The notes: generated by a model from the sequence alone, not told the origin. A DNA stretch of 64,000 bases from Legionella sp. MW5194 (GCF_016864235.1 NZ_CP045732.1:2542001-2606000), one strand, 5' to 3'. Counted from the first letter of the stretch, positions 29,207 through 38,871 are shown. Numbers and translations: made by a program.

Positions 29207-29926
29207 ATGCGCCCCAGTAATCGCGAAGTCAATCAGTTACGCCCCATCAAAATTACCCGCCAATACACCCAACATGCCGAAGGCTCTGTGCTGGTGGAAT
29301 TTGGCCAGACCCGCGTACTGTGTACCGCATCCGTCGTCGAAGGCGTGCCCCGTTTTTTAAAAGGTAAAAATCAGGGCTGGATTACTGCCGAATACGGCAT
29401 GCTGCCCCGCGCAACCCACAGCCGTACCGAACGTGAAGCCAGTAAGGGCCGCCAGGGAGGACGCACCCTGGAAATTCAACGCCTGATTGGCCGCTCGTTA
29501 AGGGCCTGCATGGATTTAAAAGTACTTGGCGAAAACACCCTCACCATCGACTGCGATGTAATCCAGGCCGACGGCGGCACGCGCACAGCAGCGATTACCG
29601 GCGCCTGCGTCGCCATGAAAGACGCGGTCGATTGGATGGTCGCCCGTGAGAAGCTGCGCAAAATGCCTGCTTTCCATTACATCGCAGCCGTCTCCGTGGG
29701 TGTCTACCGCGGTCAGGCCGTGCTCGATCTGGATTATGCGGAAGACGTACTGGCAGAAACCGACATGAACGTGGTCATGAATGAAGCCGGTGAATTCATT
29801 GAAATACAAGGCACCGCCGAAGATAAAAGTTTCTCCCGCCAGCAACTCAACGACATGCTGTCTCTGGCCGAAGGTGGAATTTCGCAATTAATCCAGCTTC
29901 AAAAGGAAGCCGGTCTTAAGGCCTGA
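29207..29926 (+). CDS. rph: Ribonuclease PH
   Basis: A 239-aa phosphorolytic 3'-exoribonuclease that trims tRNA precursors, acting as a hexamer. Motifs include [30 protein letters not shown] and [20 protein letters not shown], and the catalytic region with [19 protein letters not shown]. Length is complete, unlike the frameshifted rph of E. coli K-12. A GAGGAT ribosome-binding site precedes the ATG. The gene is convergent with pilT, separated by a hairpin. Confidence 0.96.
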   Translation: MRPSNREVNQLRPIKITRQYTQHAEGSVLVEFGQTRVLCTASVVEGVPRFLKGKNQGWITAEYGMLPRATHSRTEREASKGRQGGRTLEIQRLIGRSLRACMDLKVLGENTLTIDCDVIQADGGTRTAAITGACVAMKDAVDWMVAREKLRKMPAFHYIAAVSVGVYRGQAVLDLDYAEDVLAETDMNVVMNEAGEFIEIQGTAEDKSFSRQQLNDMLSLAEGGISQLIQLQKEAGLKA

Positions 29927-29965
29927 CAATCAGGCGGATCCCGAGCCCGGGTCCTTATTTAATAG

Positions 29966-30001
29966 CCCTCTCTCTATCCCTCTCCCGCCTGCGAGAGAGG
30001 G
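29966..30001. terminator. Bidirectional hairpin between rph and pilT
   Basis: CCCTCTCTC and GAGAGAGGG pair over 9 bp between the convergent genes rph and pilT. An alternative inner CCCTCTC/GAGAGGG pairing exists. The sequence resembles the CCCTCTCCCGC arms in the element at 4056-4345, so it may be a fragment of a related repeat. Confidence 0.45.
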
Positions 30002-30024
30002 AACACTATTGCGAGCCAGAAAAA

Positions 30025-31059
30025 CTAGAATAAGGTTTTATTAATCGCCACGTCCCGCGCGGTGTGTTTGGCAATCAGGTTATCATGGACAAGCTGAGTC
30101 AAATGCTGATCGAGCGTCTGCATGCCCTTGGCCTGCCCTGTCTGGATGGAAGAATACATCTGCGCCACCTTGTCTTCGCGAATCAGGTTGCGGATGGCTG
30201 AATTGCAAATCATGATTTCCAGCGCCGCCACCCGGCCTCCTCCCACTTTCTTCAACAGGCTTTGTGCCACCACGGCCATTAGCGACTCAGATAACATCGA
30301 GCGAATCATGGATTTTTCTTCGCCAGGGAAGACGTCAATGATCCGGTTGATGGTTTTGGTGGCCGAGTTGGTGTGCAGGGTGCCAAAAACCAGATGTCCG
30401 GTTTCTGCCGCGGTCATGGCCAGACGAATGGTTTCCAAATCCCGCAACTCCCCCACCAGAATGATGTCGGGGTCTTCACGCAGGGCTGAACGCAGGGCCG
30501 CATTGAAACTGTGGGTATCGCGGTGCACTTCCCGCTGGTTGACCAGGCATTTCTTGCTGTTGTGAACGAATTCGATGGGATCCTCAACCGTCAGGATGTG
30601 TTCGTAGCGGCTGGAATTGATGTAATCGATAACCGCCGCGAGGGTGGTACTCTTCCCCGAACCGGTCGGTCCTGTGACCAGCACCAGCCCCTTGGGGTAA
30701 CTGGCCATTTCGGCAAAGACCGGCGGCAATCCCAAATCTTCCATGCTTAAAATTTTGGAAGGAATGGTCCTGAATACCGCACCGGCACCGCGCGATTGGG
30801 TAAACGCATTCACCCTGAAACGGGCAAGGTTGAGGATTTCAAATGAAAAGTCAGTTTCAAGGTGCTCCTCAAATTCCTTGCGCTGCTTGTCATTCATGAT
30901 GTCATAGATGATTTTAATGACATCCTTATGCTCCAGAGCCGGCACGTTAATGCGCCGCAAATCGCCGTCGACACGAATCATCGGGGGCAATCCTGCTGAT
31001 AAATGCAGATCCGAGGAATTATTTTTAACTGAAAAGGCTAACAACTCGGCAATGTCCAT
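30025..31059 (-). CDS. pilT: Twitching motility ATPase PilT
   Basis: A 344-aa hexameric ATPase that retracts type IV pili. Evidence includes N-terminal MDIAELLAFSVKNNSSDLHL, Walker A GPTGSGKST, the Asp box DPIEFVH, Walker B VGELRD, the His box TGHLVFGTLHTNSA, and the PilT-specific AIRNLIRE motif required for retraction. GTG (31077) and ATG (31074) lie upstream in frame, but AGGGA stands 6 nt before the ATG at 31059. It is divergent from the yggS operon, an arrangement common in gammaproteobacteria. Confidence 0.95.
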   Translation of the reverse strand: MDIAELLAFSVKNNSSDLHLSAGLPPMIRVDGDLRRINVPALEHKDVIKIIYDIMNDKQRKEFEEHLETDFSFEILNLARFRVNAFTQSRGAGAVFRTIPSKILSMEDLGLPPVFAEMASYPKGLVLVTGPTGSGKSTTLAAVIDYINSSRYEHILTVEDPIEFVHNSKKCLVNQREVHRDTHSFNAALRSALREDPDIILVGELRDLETIRLAMTAAETGHLVFGTLHTNSATKTINRIIDVFPGEEKSMIRSMLSESLMAVVAQSLLKKVGGGRVAALEIMICNSAIRNLIREDKVAQMYSSIQTGQAKGMQTLDQHLTQLVHDNLIAKHTARDVAINKTLF

Positions 31060-31198
31060 ATCAATCCCTGTCATCACGTTGCTGAATCATACTATTCCAT
31101 AGAGTAGCTCACTAACCGCCGTCGGGCAATGATTGTCGGGATAAAGCCTCTTTGATATCGTTAGCATCTTACTAATGAATGCAGCGCTTGACGACACC

Positions 31199-31900
31199 AT
31201 GACGATTGCCGAACGCCTACACCTTATTCAGCAGCAGATCGCTGACACAGCCAGGGGCTGTCAACGCGACCCGCGGGAAATTCGTATCCTGGCGGTCAGC
31301 AAGGGACAGCCGGCCAGTGCAATCCAGGAAGCCTTTGCCGGCGGCGTATGCGACATCGGCGAAAATTACTGGCAGGAAGCCCGCGAGAAACTCAACGCCC
31401 TTAAGCATCTGCCGCTGACCTGGCATTACATCGGCCCCCTGCAAAGCAATAAAGCGAAAGACATCGCCCGCCATTTTGACTGGGTTCACAGCGTTGAGAA
31501 AGAAAAAATTGCCTGTCTTCTATCACAGGCGCGCCCAACCGACAAGCCGCCACTCAATGTCTGCATCCAGATTAATCTTGACAGCGAAGCCAGCAAATCC
31601 GGCATCGAGCCTGCGAAAGCCGCTGGCTTGATTGAACGCATACATCACTTGCCGGGTCTTTGCGTCCGTGGGTTTATGGCCATCCCCAAGCCCCTGGCGA
31701 ATGAAGAGGAACAGTATGCCAGCTTCCAACGGCTTACCACGCTGCTTCAGGAAACCAATCAACAGCTACACTTGCAGATGGATACCTTATCGATGGGCAT
31801 GAGCGATGATTTAAAAGCCGCCATACGTGCCGGCAGTACGTTAGTTCGCATTGGCCGGGCCATTTTTGGCGAACGCCCCAAAACAGGAAAGAATGAATGA
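31199..31900 (+). CDS. yggS: PLP homeostasis protein YggS
   Basis: About 233 aa, an alanine racemase N-domain-like protein that binds pyridoxal phosphate and buffers B6 pools. ILAVSKGQPASAI carries the PLP Lys. FAGGVCDIGENYWQEA, WHYIGPLQSNK and the C-terminal LSMGMSDDLKAAI are diagnostic. The frame also has an ATG at 31175. The ATG at 31199 gives the usual family N-terminus (MTIAERL), though neither has a clear ribosome-binding site. Its stop overlaps the proC start by 4 nt (ATGA). Confidence 0.92.
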   Translation: MTIAERLHLIQQQIADTARGCQRDPREIRILAVSKGQPASAIQEAFAGGVCDIGENYWQEAREKLNALKHLPLTWHYIGPLQSNKAKDIARHFDWVHSVEKEKIACLLSQARPTDKPPLNVCIQINLDSEASKSGIEPAKAAGLIERIHHLPGLCVRGFMAIPKPLANEEEQYASFQRLTTLLQETNQQLHLQMDTLSMGMSDDLKAAIRAGSTLVRIGRAIFGERPKTGKNE

Positions 31901-32688
31901 ACATTGCTTTTATTGGTTACGGTAACATGGCACGGGCTTTAATTCAGGGCTTTGAACAGGATAAAACCCTGATAATCCGGGCCGCTTCGCCCTCGCTTAA
32001 ACCCGGTCAAATCGGTTCACTGTCATGCTATTGCGACAACAAGGCTGCAATAGCCGGCACGGATGTCCTGTTTCTGACGGTGAAACCGGCCAAAATGGCC
32101 GATGTGCTCCGCGAAATTGGCCCTTTCATTCCGTCAAAGGCGGTCGTTATTTCCGTGGCCGCGGGCGTCAGTCTTTCGTTTATCCAATCGTTTTGCAACA
32201 AAGAACAGGCCATCATCCGCTGCATGCCCAATTTACCGCATGCCGTGAGACTTGGGGCGACGCCGCTGGCAGCGAATGACGCCTTAACTGACGCACAAAA
32301 ACAGCAGGTCGAAACGCTTTTTCAGAGCGCCGGAATTTACACTTGGGTTGATGAAGCACAGATTGATGCTTATACAGCCATTTCAGGCAGCGGGCCGGCC
32401 TATGTCTTTTTATTGATTGAGGCCCTGGTTGCTGCGGCAACGAACCTTGGGATAGAGGAAGCGCAGGCGACTGATTTTGTCTCTCAAACCGTTCAGGGCG
32501 CCGCCGTCCTGCTCAAAGATAGTGGTCTTTCGGCAAAGGCGTTGCGAGAAAAAGTCACCTCGCCTGCCGGCACCACGGCAGCGGCCCTTGATGTTCTGCA
32601 GGCGCAAGGATTTGCTCCGTTGATTGATTCCGCCGTCAATGCGGCATTTAATCGCGCAAACGCATTGGGTTCTATTGACACTGCCTGA
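31897..32688 (+). CDS. proC: Pyrroline-5-carboxylate reductase
   Basis: A 263-aa enzyme for the last step of proline synthesis, reducing P5C with NAD(P)H. The Rossmann start MNIAFIGYGNMARALI, the LTVKPAKMADVL region and the ProC signature around SGSGPAYVFLLIEAL and VTSPAGTTAAAL are all present. It is coupled to yggS through an ATGA overlap. Confidence 0.95.
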   Translation: MNIAFIGYGNMARALIQGFEQDKTLIIRAASPSLKPGQIGSLSCYCDNKAAIAGTDVLFLTVKPAKMADVLREIGPFIPSKAVVISVAAGVSLSFIQSFCNKEQAIIRCMPNLPHAVRLGATPLAANDALTDAQKQQVETLFQSAGIYTWVDEAQIDAYTAISGSGPAYVFLLIEALVAAATNLGIEEAQATDFVSQTVQGAAVLLKDSGLSAKALREKVTSPAGTTAAALDVLQAQGFAPLIDSAVNAAFNRANALGSIDTA

Positions 32689-32775
32689 AAAAAGCCAAAA
32701 AATGAACGCCATTTTCACGCAGGGCTTTTTCAGGCACTCGCCCTGCCTTAACGTTATTCCCTTTGAGGAGATTGT

Positions 32776-33351
32776 ATGACAGGCCTTGTAACCGTAGGGT
32801 ATTACCTTGTCAGTCTGTTTTTTTCACTAATCCTGTTACTGTTATGGGCGCGTATTTTTTTACGCTATTTCCGCATCAGCGCCCTGCATCCCATAAGCCA
32901 GGGAATCAACGGATTGCTCAATCCAATCATCGGCCCGGTGGAGCGTCTGGTCTACAGAAAGCAGCCAGCCCCCAAACGCTATGACTGGATTACCCTGCTG
33001 TTTGTCATTGCGGTGGAATTGATTAAATTTTTTTTGATAGGCCTCATTGTGTATGGCGCCATCATGCCTTTTTCCTATCTGCTCCTTTTCACTGCAGCCG
33101 ATCTTGTCGTGCAGCCGCTTAATCTGTTGTTTTTTATGGTGCTTATCCGGGCGCTCATGAGCTGGATCAACCCGCAATGGCATCATCCGGCCGGGGAAGT
33201 GCTGGCGGTGATGACCAATCCTTTACTGGCGTTGGGACGGAAAATCATCCCTGACATTTCCGGTTTTGATTTCTCGCCCATCATCATCATGATTATCATT
33301 AAAGTCATTACCCTGTTCATCAGCGCCTCCATGCCTTTACCGATTCTTTAG
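32776..33351 (+). CDS. yggT: YggT-family membrane protein
   Basis: A 191-aa inner-membrane protein made of two YGGT repeats, each with paired transmembrane helices: residues of about 5-30 with 70-95, and 100-125 with 160-185. Each repeat contains the short amphipathic segment typical of the family (LLWARIFLRYF; VLIRALMSWINPQ). YggT proteins are linked to osmotic tolerance and cell-envelope or division functions, but their mechanism is not established. GAGGAG precedes the ATG. Confidence 0.88.
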   Translation: MTGLVTVGYYLVSLFFSLILLLLWARIFLRYFRISALHPISQGINGLLNPIIGPVERLVYRKQPAPKRYDWITLLFVIAVELIKFFLIGLIVYGAIMPFSYLLLFTAADLVVQPLNLLFFMVLIRALMSWINPQWHHPAGEVLAVMTNPLLALGRKIIPDISGFDFSPIIIMIIIKVITLFISASMPLPIL

Positions 33352-33422
33352 GATGAGGCAGTCTCCTCTTTCAATGGGGAGCAGCTATACTTGAAGCAAA
33401 GAATACGCTGTTGAGGGCTGCC

Positions 33423-33980
33423 ATGAAACTTGCACTAACGACCATTGGATTACTGCTGTTTTCATTCCAGGGCTTCGCCGCTCAATCGATTTATTGCCCT
33501 CAGAAAGCCGGCTACATCAATGTCGGCATGTCCGAGGATCAGGTGCGGGCTGCCTGTGGCGAACCGTTAAGCAAACAGGAATCCAATAATCCCATCATGC
33601 AGAAAGTGCAGGTTCAGCAATTGTTTTTTAACAATCAGGGTTCCAGCACCGCCTTTTATGGCGTCTGGTCATTGCCCGTTGGAACAAACAGTGGCGCCCA
33701 ATTGCAGGTCGATGTGGTCGACAATAAAGTGTACGGTGTGAAATTAAACGGCTCCGACACCAATGCCTTTTCCATCTGCGGCGGGACCAGTATTCAGGTC
33801 GGCGATCCCGTGGGAAGGGTCTATGGTTCCTGCGGCAATCCCTCGTTAGTCAACAACACCTACATCAATCAACCCGTGGCCACGGCCCAAAAACCACAGA
33901 TATGGATTTATCAGCCCGGCCAATATCAACCGCCCATTACCTTGACATTTGTCGACGGCAAATTACAATCCATCGATTAA
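33423..33980 (+). CDS. Exported DUF2845-like protein
   Basis: About 185 aa with a signal peptide (MKLALTTIGLLLFSFQGFAA, cleavage near AA-QS). The mature part has two similar units: VGMSEDQVRAACGEP near the N-terminus and VGDPVGRVYGSCGNP near residue 130. Each contains a Cys-Gly-x-Pro motif like DUF2845, so the protein appears to be an internal duplication and probably forms a disulfide in the periplasm. Function unknown. TTG at 33411 is in frame, but GAGGG precedes the ATG at 33423. Confidence 0.7.
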   Translation: MKLALTTIGLLLFSFQGFAAQSIYCPQKAGYINVGMSEDQVRAACGEPLSKQESNNPIMQKVQVQQLFFNNQGSSTAFYGVWSLPVGTNSGAQLQVDVVDNKVYGVKLNGSDTNAFSICGGTSIQVGDPVGRVYGSCGNPSLVNNTYINQPVATAQKPQIWIYQPGQYQPPITLTFVDGKLQSID

Positions 33981-34000
33981 ATTTTATCGGGATAGTATGA

Positions 34001-34303
34001 ATGGCTGAAAGTATTGATGAAATAACCATTGCCTTTGCTGAAGACGGCATCGAGACCACGAAAGAGCTGGGCAAGGAAATTCTTTCCAAAGGAGCATGGA
34101 CTACCATCCTGTTTCGTTACCAGGACTGGGATAATGCCCAAAAAGCGTATGGACCGGTTAAATATTCCATTCGCCGCTATCAAAAACGCAACAATCAGTA
34201 TTGGATGAAGTCCAAATTCAATATTTCAAGCAACGAGCAGGCCCGAAAAATCATTGATACCTTAAGTCAATGGCTCGTCGAAGACGACAGCGCCAAAGCC
34301 TAA
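34001..34303 (+). CDS. Small conserved soluble protein, unknown
   Basis: 100 aa, acidic at the ends and basic in the middle (KYSIRRYQKRNNQYWMKSKF). No signal peptide or membrane span. It looks like a compact alpha/beta protein. Proteins of this kind with KGAWTTILFRYQDWD and KYSIRRYQKR seem to be conserved among proteobacteria, but no function is known to me. It begins 20 nt after the DUF2845-like gene and is probably in the same transcript. Confidence 0.65.
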   Translation: MAESIDEITIAFAEDGIETTKELGKEILSKGAWTTILFRYQDWDNAQKAYGPVKYSIRRYQKRNNQYWMKSKFNISSNEQARKIIDTLSQWLVEDDSAKA

Positions 34304-34378
34304 GCTCATCCGGGTTGCGGCAGAGAGCCGCGCCCAACTGACCTCCCCTTACACCAGGACAGCATCACCCGCCGCATT

Positions 34379-34407
34379 TTGAATAATGATGCAAATTGCT
34401 TTATAAT
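34379..34407 (+). promoter_or_regulatory. Sigma-70 promoter of the RND efflux operon
   Basis: TTGAAT (34379-34384) and a perfect TATAAT (34402-34407) are spaced by 17 nt, placing the transcript start about 20-25 nt before the adaptor gene's ATG at 34437. No operator-like repeat is obvious. Confidence 0.62.
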
Positions 34408-34436
34408 TTTTCTCCATCTTATACTCGGTGCCTGGC

Positions 34437-35495
34437 ATGAAACGTCGGTTTACAATTCTTATCTTCTGCTTCATGGCCCTGGCAGGCGTCGTCTATTTCT
34501 ATTTTAACCCGATGGAAGCCGAACAGCCTGCAGTCGCACGAGTCAAGCCCATTAGCGTGGAAGTTTCTCGCGTTAAAGAAAAGGTGTTTGCTGAAGAATT
34601 TGAAACCCTGGGCTCCTTAGCCAGTGTCGATAATATTGACATCAGTTCTGAACTGGCCGGGCAGATTACCGCCATTCATTTCAAACCGGGCACAGAAGTT
34701 AAAAAAGGGACGCTGCTCATCCAGCTCGATGATACGGTTCTTAAAAGCGAACTGGCGACTGCAAAAGCCAATCTTGAACTGAGCGAAACCAATTACAAAC
34801 GAACCACCGAACTCGCCAGGCGCGGACTGGCCTCCGAACAAGCCCAGGATCAGGTTCTTGCTGACTTAAAAGACAAGCAAAACCGCGTCAAGGTGAAAGA
34901 GGCACAATTGGCAAAATTCCGTTTGAAAGCCCCCTTTTCAGGCACCCTGGGCTCCAGAAAAGTCAGTGTCGGTCAATATGTGAATGTGGGACAACCCCTC
35001 GTTCGTCTCATTGCCAACCAACAGCTGCGCATTGAATACAGCCTGCCCGAACGCTTTTTAACCCGCTTGAAATTAGGACAACAGGTGCGTGTTTTTTCTG
35101 AAGCCTTCCCTAAACACAGTTTTAAGGGAGTCGTTAACTACATTGCACCCGCCATTGACAAAGAAACCCGTACCATTGCTGTCGAAGCCTTGATTGACAA
35201 CGACAGACAACTCCTGTCAGCCGGCCTTTTCGTCCGTGTCAGCCATCAGTTAGGCCAGGAGAAAAAACGTCTTTTTGTACCGGAAGAAAGCCTTATCCCC
35301 ACCATTAACGGCCAACGCGTTTTTGTCCTTCGTGAAGGCAGGGCAGTTGCCCTTCGCGTACAAACCGGCGCTCATTACAAGGCGCTCACCGAAATTAACA
35401 GCGGTTTAAACCCTGATGATGTCGTCATTATTCGCGGACAACACAAGCTTAAAGAAGGAAGTCGCGTGGTCGCTGTTGCCCATGGTGCCCCGTGA
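34437..35495 (+). CDS. RND efflux periplasmic adaptor (membrane fusion protein)
   Basis: About 352 aa. A single N-terminal membrane anchor (FTILIFCFMALAGVVYFYF) is followed by a barrel-sandwich/lipoyl half (ISSELAGQITAIHFKPGTEV), an alpha-hairpin (about 95-160) and the second lipoyl half (FRLKAPFSGTLGSRKVSVGQYV). A beta-barrel and membrane-proximal domain complete the protein. It links an inner-membrane RND pump to an outer-membrane channel. Its anchor and motif resemble MexH/VmeJ-type adaptors. The last bases overlap the pump gene (GTGA), so the two are translationally coupled. No outer-membrane factor gene is adjacent. Confidence 0.9.
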   Translation: MKRRFTILIFCFMALAGVVYFYFNPMEAEQPAVARVKPISVEVSRVKEKVFAEEFETLGSLASVDNIDISSELAGQITAIHFKPGTEVKKGTLLIQLDDTVLKSELATAKANLELSETNYKRTTELARRGLASEQAQDQVLADLKDKQNRVKVKEAQLAKFRLKAPFSGTLGSRKVSVGQYVNVGQPLVRLIANQQLRIEYSLPERFLTRLKLGQQVRVFSEAFPKHSFKGVVNYIAPAIDKETRTIAVEALIDNDRQLLSAGLFVRVSHQLGQEKKRLFVPEESLIPTINGQRVFVLREGRAVALRVQTGAHYKALTEINSGLNPDDVVIIRGQHKLKEGSRVVAVAHGAP

Positions 35496-38400
35496 CGTTT
35501 CCCGAGCGCTGCATCAGGCGCCCTGTTTTTACCATTGTCCTGACTTTATTGCTGGTTATTACCGGTTTATTGCATTTTAAGCAATTACCTGTCCGTCATT
35601 TGCCCAACATTGACAAACCGTTGGTGACAATCATGACCACGTTTGATGGGGCAAGTCCGGATCTGATTGAAAAGGAAATCACCATTCCTGTTGAGAATGT
35701 TCTCACCAGTGTGCCAGGGGTTGATCTCCTGCGTTCAACCAGCCTGCTCAGCAAAAGCCGCGTCAATGTCGAATTTCAATTGGGTGTGGACATTAATGAG
35801 GCCGTGAATGAAATCCGTAATAAAATGTCGGCGCTTCAGCCTCGTCTCCCCTTGGGCAGTGACGCGCCAACAGTCAGCAAAAACGATGATGACGCCAACC
35901 CGGTGGTGGTTATTGCTTTTCATGATCCTAATAAAAACGCGCTGGAATTGACCGATTACATTACCCGTAATATCAAGCCGCAATTGCAGGAAATTCAGGG
36001 TGTGGGCGAGGTGGTTTATCACGGCGCGCGCGATTACGCCGTAAAAATCGCACTGGATCCGGTCAAAATGGCTGCTCGCGGGATTACTGTGGCGGATATT
36101 AAAAAGACGCTGACTCAACAGAGCATCGATGTGCCAAGTGGTCAAATTAAAAGCAAAAATCGCTATTACACGGTGGTCACCCATGCTCGAATTCAAAACG
36201 TCAAACATTTTGCCGATCTGGTGATTGCCAAACGCAACAACCAGCTGATTCGTCTGGGTGAAGTGGCTATTGTCAAGGTAGGCAGCGAGACGGAAGATAA
36301 CCTGCTTCGGGTTAATGGTAAACCCGCCGTGGGTTTAGCCATTCTCGCGCAATCCACCGCCAACCCGGTCGACGTGGCGAAAGCCGTTCATCAGGAGCTT
36401 AAGCGCTTGCGGCCAACCTTGCCTGTCGGATTTCAAGCCGACGTTATTTTTGATTCCACCCATTTTATTAAAGAATCAATCCATCAGGTGTATAAAACCT
36501 TCATCGAAGCTGCTCTGTTTGTCGGTTTTGTCGTGTTTTTATTTCTAGGCTCCCTAAGGGCTTCGCTCATTCCCATCATTACTATCCCCATCTGCCTTGT
36601 CTGCACCTTCTGGCCCATGTACTGGCTGGGATTTGAATTAAATTCACTGACCTTACTGGCCATGGTATTGGCCATTGGCCTGGTCGTCGATGATGCCATT
36701 GTCATTCTTGAAAATTGCCACCGCCATATGGAAGCCGGGCTGACAGCGATGCAGGCCGCCATTCAGGGCAGCAATGAAATTTTGTTTGCCGTCATCGCCA
36801 TGACCCTGACCTTGGGTGCCGTTTATGCGCCCATGGGTTTTGTTTCCGGATTTACCGGGAAATTATTCTTGCAATTCGGCTTCACCCTGGCTCTGACCGT
36901 GATTTACTCAGGCATTATTGCCTTAAGTCTCTCTCCGATGATGTGCTCAAGGCTCATGAAAAAAGGGAATTCCGCCTACCAGAAATGGCTGGATAACCAG
37001 TTCGCACGCCTTGGCAACACGTATCGGCGCAACCTGAAAAACACCTTGCAAAAACCCCTTGTTCTGATTTTGTCATTACTGGTTTTAGCCGGCGCCGGGA
37101 CATTGTCTTATCAAAGGCTTGGGGCAGAAATTGCACCGGTTGAAGATCAGGCTTATATTATCGGGCCCGTCAGTTCGCCAACCAATTCCAGTACCTCCTA
37201 CACCGATTATTATACCCGCGAGCTGGAAGCCATTTATGAATCCATTCCCGAAAAGGTGGCTTACATGGTTTCCATTAAACCTGCCTCTGCCTTTACGCTG
37301 CTGAAATTGGCCCCCTGGAATAAGCGTTCTCGCTCGCAAAAGGAAATCAGTCAGGATTTAAGCGATAAAATGCAGAAAATCCCCGGCATTAATGTTTTCC
37401 CTGTCAGTCCCAATCCCTTAGGCCATCGCAGCAGCGGCAACAGTCAGTTTAGTCTGGCTTTAGTCAGCAACACCTCGTATTTACGTCTCAATGAAGTCAG
37501 TTCGGGTTTGGTTAAACGCTTGTCCCACCATCCCTTGCTGCGCCATGTAAAAAATAATCTGGCATTGGACAGCGAGCAGGTGGATATCACCATTAATCGC
37601 CAGTTGGCCGCTGACCTGGAAGTGAATCTTGCTGATATCGCCGAATTACTTTCGACCATGCTTGGCGGTAACAACCCCGTTAATTTTAATTACGATGGCC
37701 AGGCTTATAAGGTGATTCTGCAATTGCAGCAGGCTCAGCGCAGTGACATTGCCATCCTGAATAAACTCTATGTGCAGAGCGGGCGTGGTCGCATGATCCC
37801 GTTATCTACCCTGGTTGAGGTCAGCAACAGCATCGGTCCTGACAGCCTGCCGCACTTAAATCGACAGCGCTCTGCCATCATCACGGCCGAACTGACGCCC
37901 AACGCCCATGTCAGCACGGTTGTCTCAACGGTGGAACATTTACTTAAAGAGTACCTCCCTGACGATATCCAATATCATTTTACCGGTGCCATTAAAGATT
38001 ACCTCGAATCCACAGGAAGCAGTCTCTCGGCCTTTTTGCTGGCGCTTATGTTCATTTATCTGGTATTGGCTGCGCAATTTGAAAGCTTTACCGACCCCTT
38101 AATCGTCTTGTTGAGCGTTCCCCTGTCACTGGCCGGTGCGGCCCTGATTCTTTTCCTCTGCGGTGAAAGTCTGTCGATTTACACCAACATCGGCATGGTG
38201 ACCCTGATAGGCCTTGTCACCAAACATGGCATCATGATCACTGAATTTGCCAATCAGCAACTGCAACAGGGCCAGGATAAATTAACCGCGGTGTTAACCA
38301 GTGCCGAAGCCCGCTTACGTCCTATCCTGATGACCACCATGGCCATGCTGCTCGGCGCTCTGCCTTTGGCTCTGGCATTTGGCGCCGGTGCTGAAAGCCG

Positions 38401-38581
38401 GCGTCAATTGGGGATTGTCATTCTGGGCGGCATGAGCGTGGGTACGTTTTTCTCTCTGTATGTCGTTCCCTTTGCCTACTGTTTGTTGTCACAACGCCAA
38501 CCGGCGGAGACTGCAGGCGCGGTGAAAGTCCATCATCAACCGATTATTAAAGAAACTGAAGCCGCAAAATATAAAGCCTAG
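35492..38581 (+). CDS. RND family multidrug efflux permease (HAE1-like)
   Basis: A 1029-aa proton-driven pump with 12 transmembrane helices and two large periplasmic loops, as in AcrB. Near-start RRPVFTIVLTLLLVITGLLHF, the TM4 proton-relay motif with adjacent Asp residues (GLVVDDAIVILEN), and SPMMCSRLM are typical. The second half repeats the fold (GLVTKHGIMITEFANQ). It starts with GTG overlapping the adaptor stop. Length and motifs place it in the HAE1 group, in the MexI/VmeI-like branch. Substrates cannot be read from sequence. Confidence 0.92.
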   Translation: MTFPERCIRRPVFTIVLTLLLVITGLLHFKQLPVRHLPNIDKPLVTIMTTFDGASPDLIEKEITIPVENVLTSVPGVDLLRSTSLLSKSRVNVEFQLGVDINEAVNEIRNKMSALQPRLPLGSDAPTVSKNDDDANPVVVIAFHDPNKNALELTDYITRNIKPQLQEIQGVGEVVYHGARDYAVKIALDPVKMAARGITVADIKKTLTQQSIDVPSGQIKSKNRYYTVVTHARIQNVKHFADLVIAKRNNQLIRLGEVAIVKVGSETEDNLLRVNGKPAVGLAILAQSTANPVDVAKAVHQELKRLRPTLPVGFQADVIFDSTHFIKESIHQVYKTFIEAALFVGFVVFLFLGSLRASLIPIITIPICLVCTFWPMYWLGFELNSLTLLAMVLAIGLVVDDAIVILENCHRHMEAGLTAMQAAIQGSNEILFAVIAMTLTLGAVYAPMGFVSGFTGKLFLQFGFTLALTVIYSGIIALSLSPMMCSRLMKKGNSAYQKWLDNQFARLGNTYRRNLKNTLQKPLVLILSLLVLAGAGTLSYQRLGAEIAPVEDQAYIIGPVSSPTNSSTSYTDYYTRELEAIYESIPEKVAYMVSIKPASAFTLLKLAPWNKRSRSQKEISQDLSDKMQKIPGINVFPVSPNPLGHRSSGNSQFSLALVSNTSYLRLNEVSSGLVKRLSHHPLLRHVKNNLALDSEQVDITINRQLAADLEVNLADIAELLSTMLGGNNPVNFNYDGQAYKVILQLQQAQRSDIAILNKLYVQSGRGRMIPLSTLVEVSNSIGPDSLPHLNRQRSAIITAELTPNAHVSTVVSTVEHLLKEYLPDDIQYHFTGAIKDYLESTGSSLSAFLLALMFIYLVLAAQFESFTDPLIVLLSVPLSLAGAALILFLCGESLSIYTNIGMVTLIGLVTKHGIMITEFANQQLQQGQDKLTAVLTSAEARLRPILMTTMAMLLGALPLALAFGAGAESRRQLGIVILGGMSVGTFFSLYVVPFAYCLLSQRQPAETAGAVKVHHQPIIKETEAAKYKA

Positions 38582-38589
38582 TGCACACC

Positions 38590-38853
38590 CATGGATGCCC
38601 GCCTTACGCGGGCATGACAGGGTATTCGGATGGCTCAGGTGGTAAGAAAAGTTCAGTGCCTGCTCATGGATGCCCGCCTTGCGCGGGCATGACAGGGTAT
38701 TTGGATAGCTGAGCGGATTAGAAAAGTTTAGTGCCTTGGCTCATGGATGCCCGCCTTGCGCGGGCATGACAGGGTATTTGGATAGCTGAGTGGATTAGAA
38801 AAGTTAGTGCCCTGCTCATGGATGCCCGCCTTACGCGGGCATGACAGGGTATT
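38590..38853. repeat. Four tandem copies of a 76-bp unit containing a palindrome
   Basis: A 37-bp core with the palindrome ATGCCCGC-CTTGC-GCGGGCAT, then TGACAGGGTATT, occurs at 38590-38626, 38665-38701, 38742-38778 and 38817-38853, with a period of 75-77 bp. Cores differ mainly at one loop base (A or G). The intervening 38-40 bp segments are themselves similar, so the whole unit was tandemly duplicated. It fills the 290-bp gap between the pump gene and the subtilase and could also act as a transcription barrier between these convergent genes. Confidence 0.85.
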
Positions 38854-38871
38854 CGGGATGAGCATCTGTAT

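Noticed and set aside
38590-38853. CRISPR-like array (37-bp repeats spaced by about 38 bp)
   Set aside because: The segments between the repeats are similar to one another, there are only four copies, and no cas genes are nearby. It is a tandem repeat.
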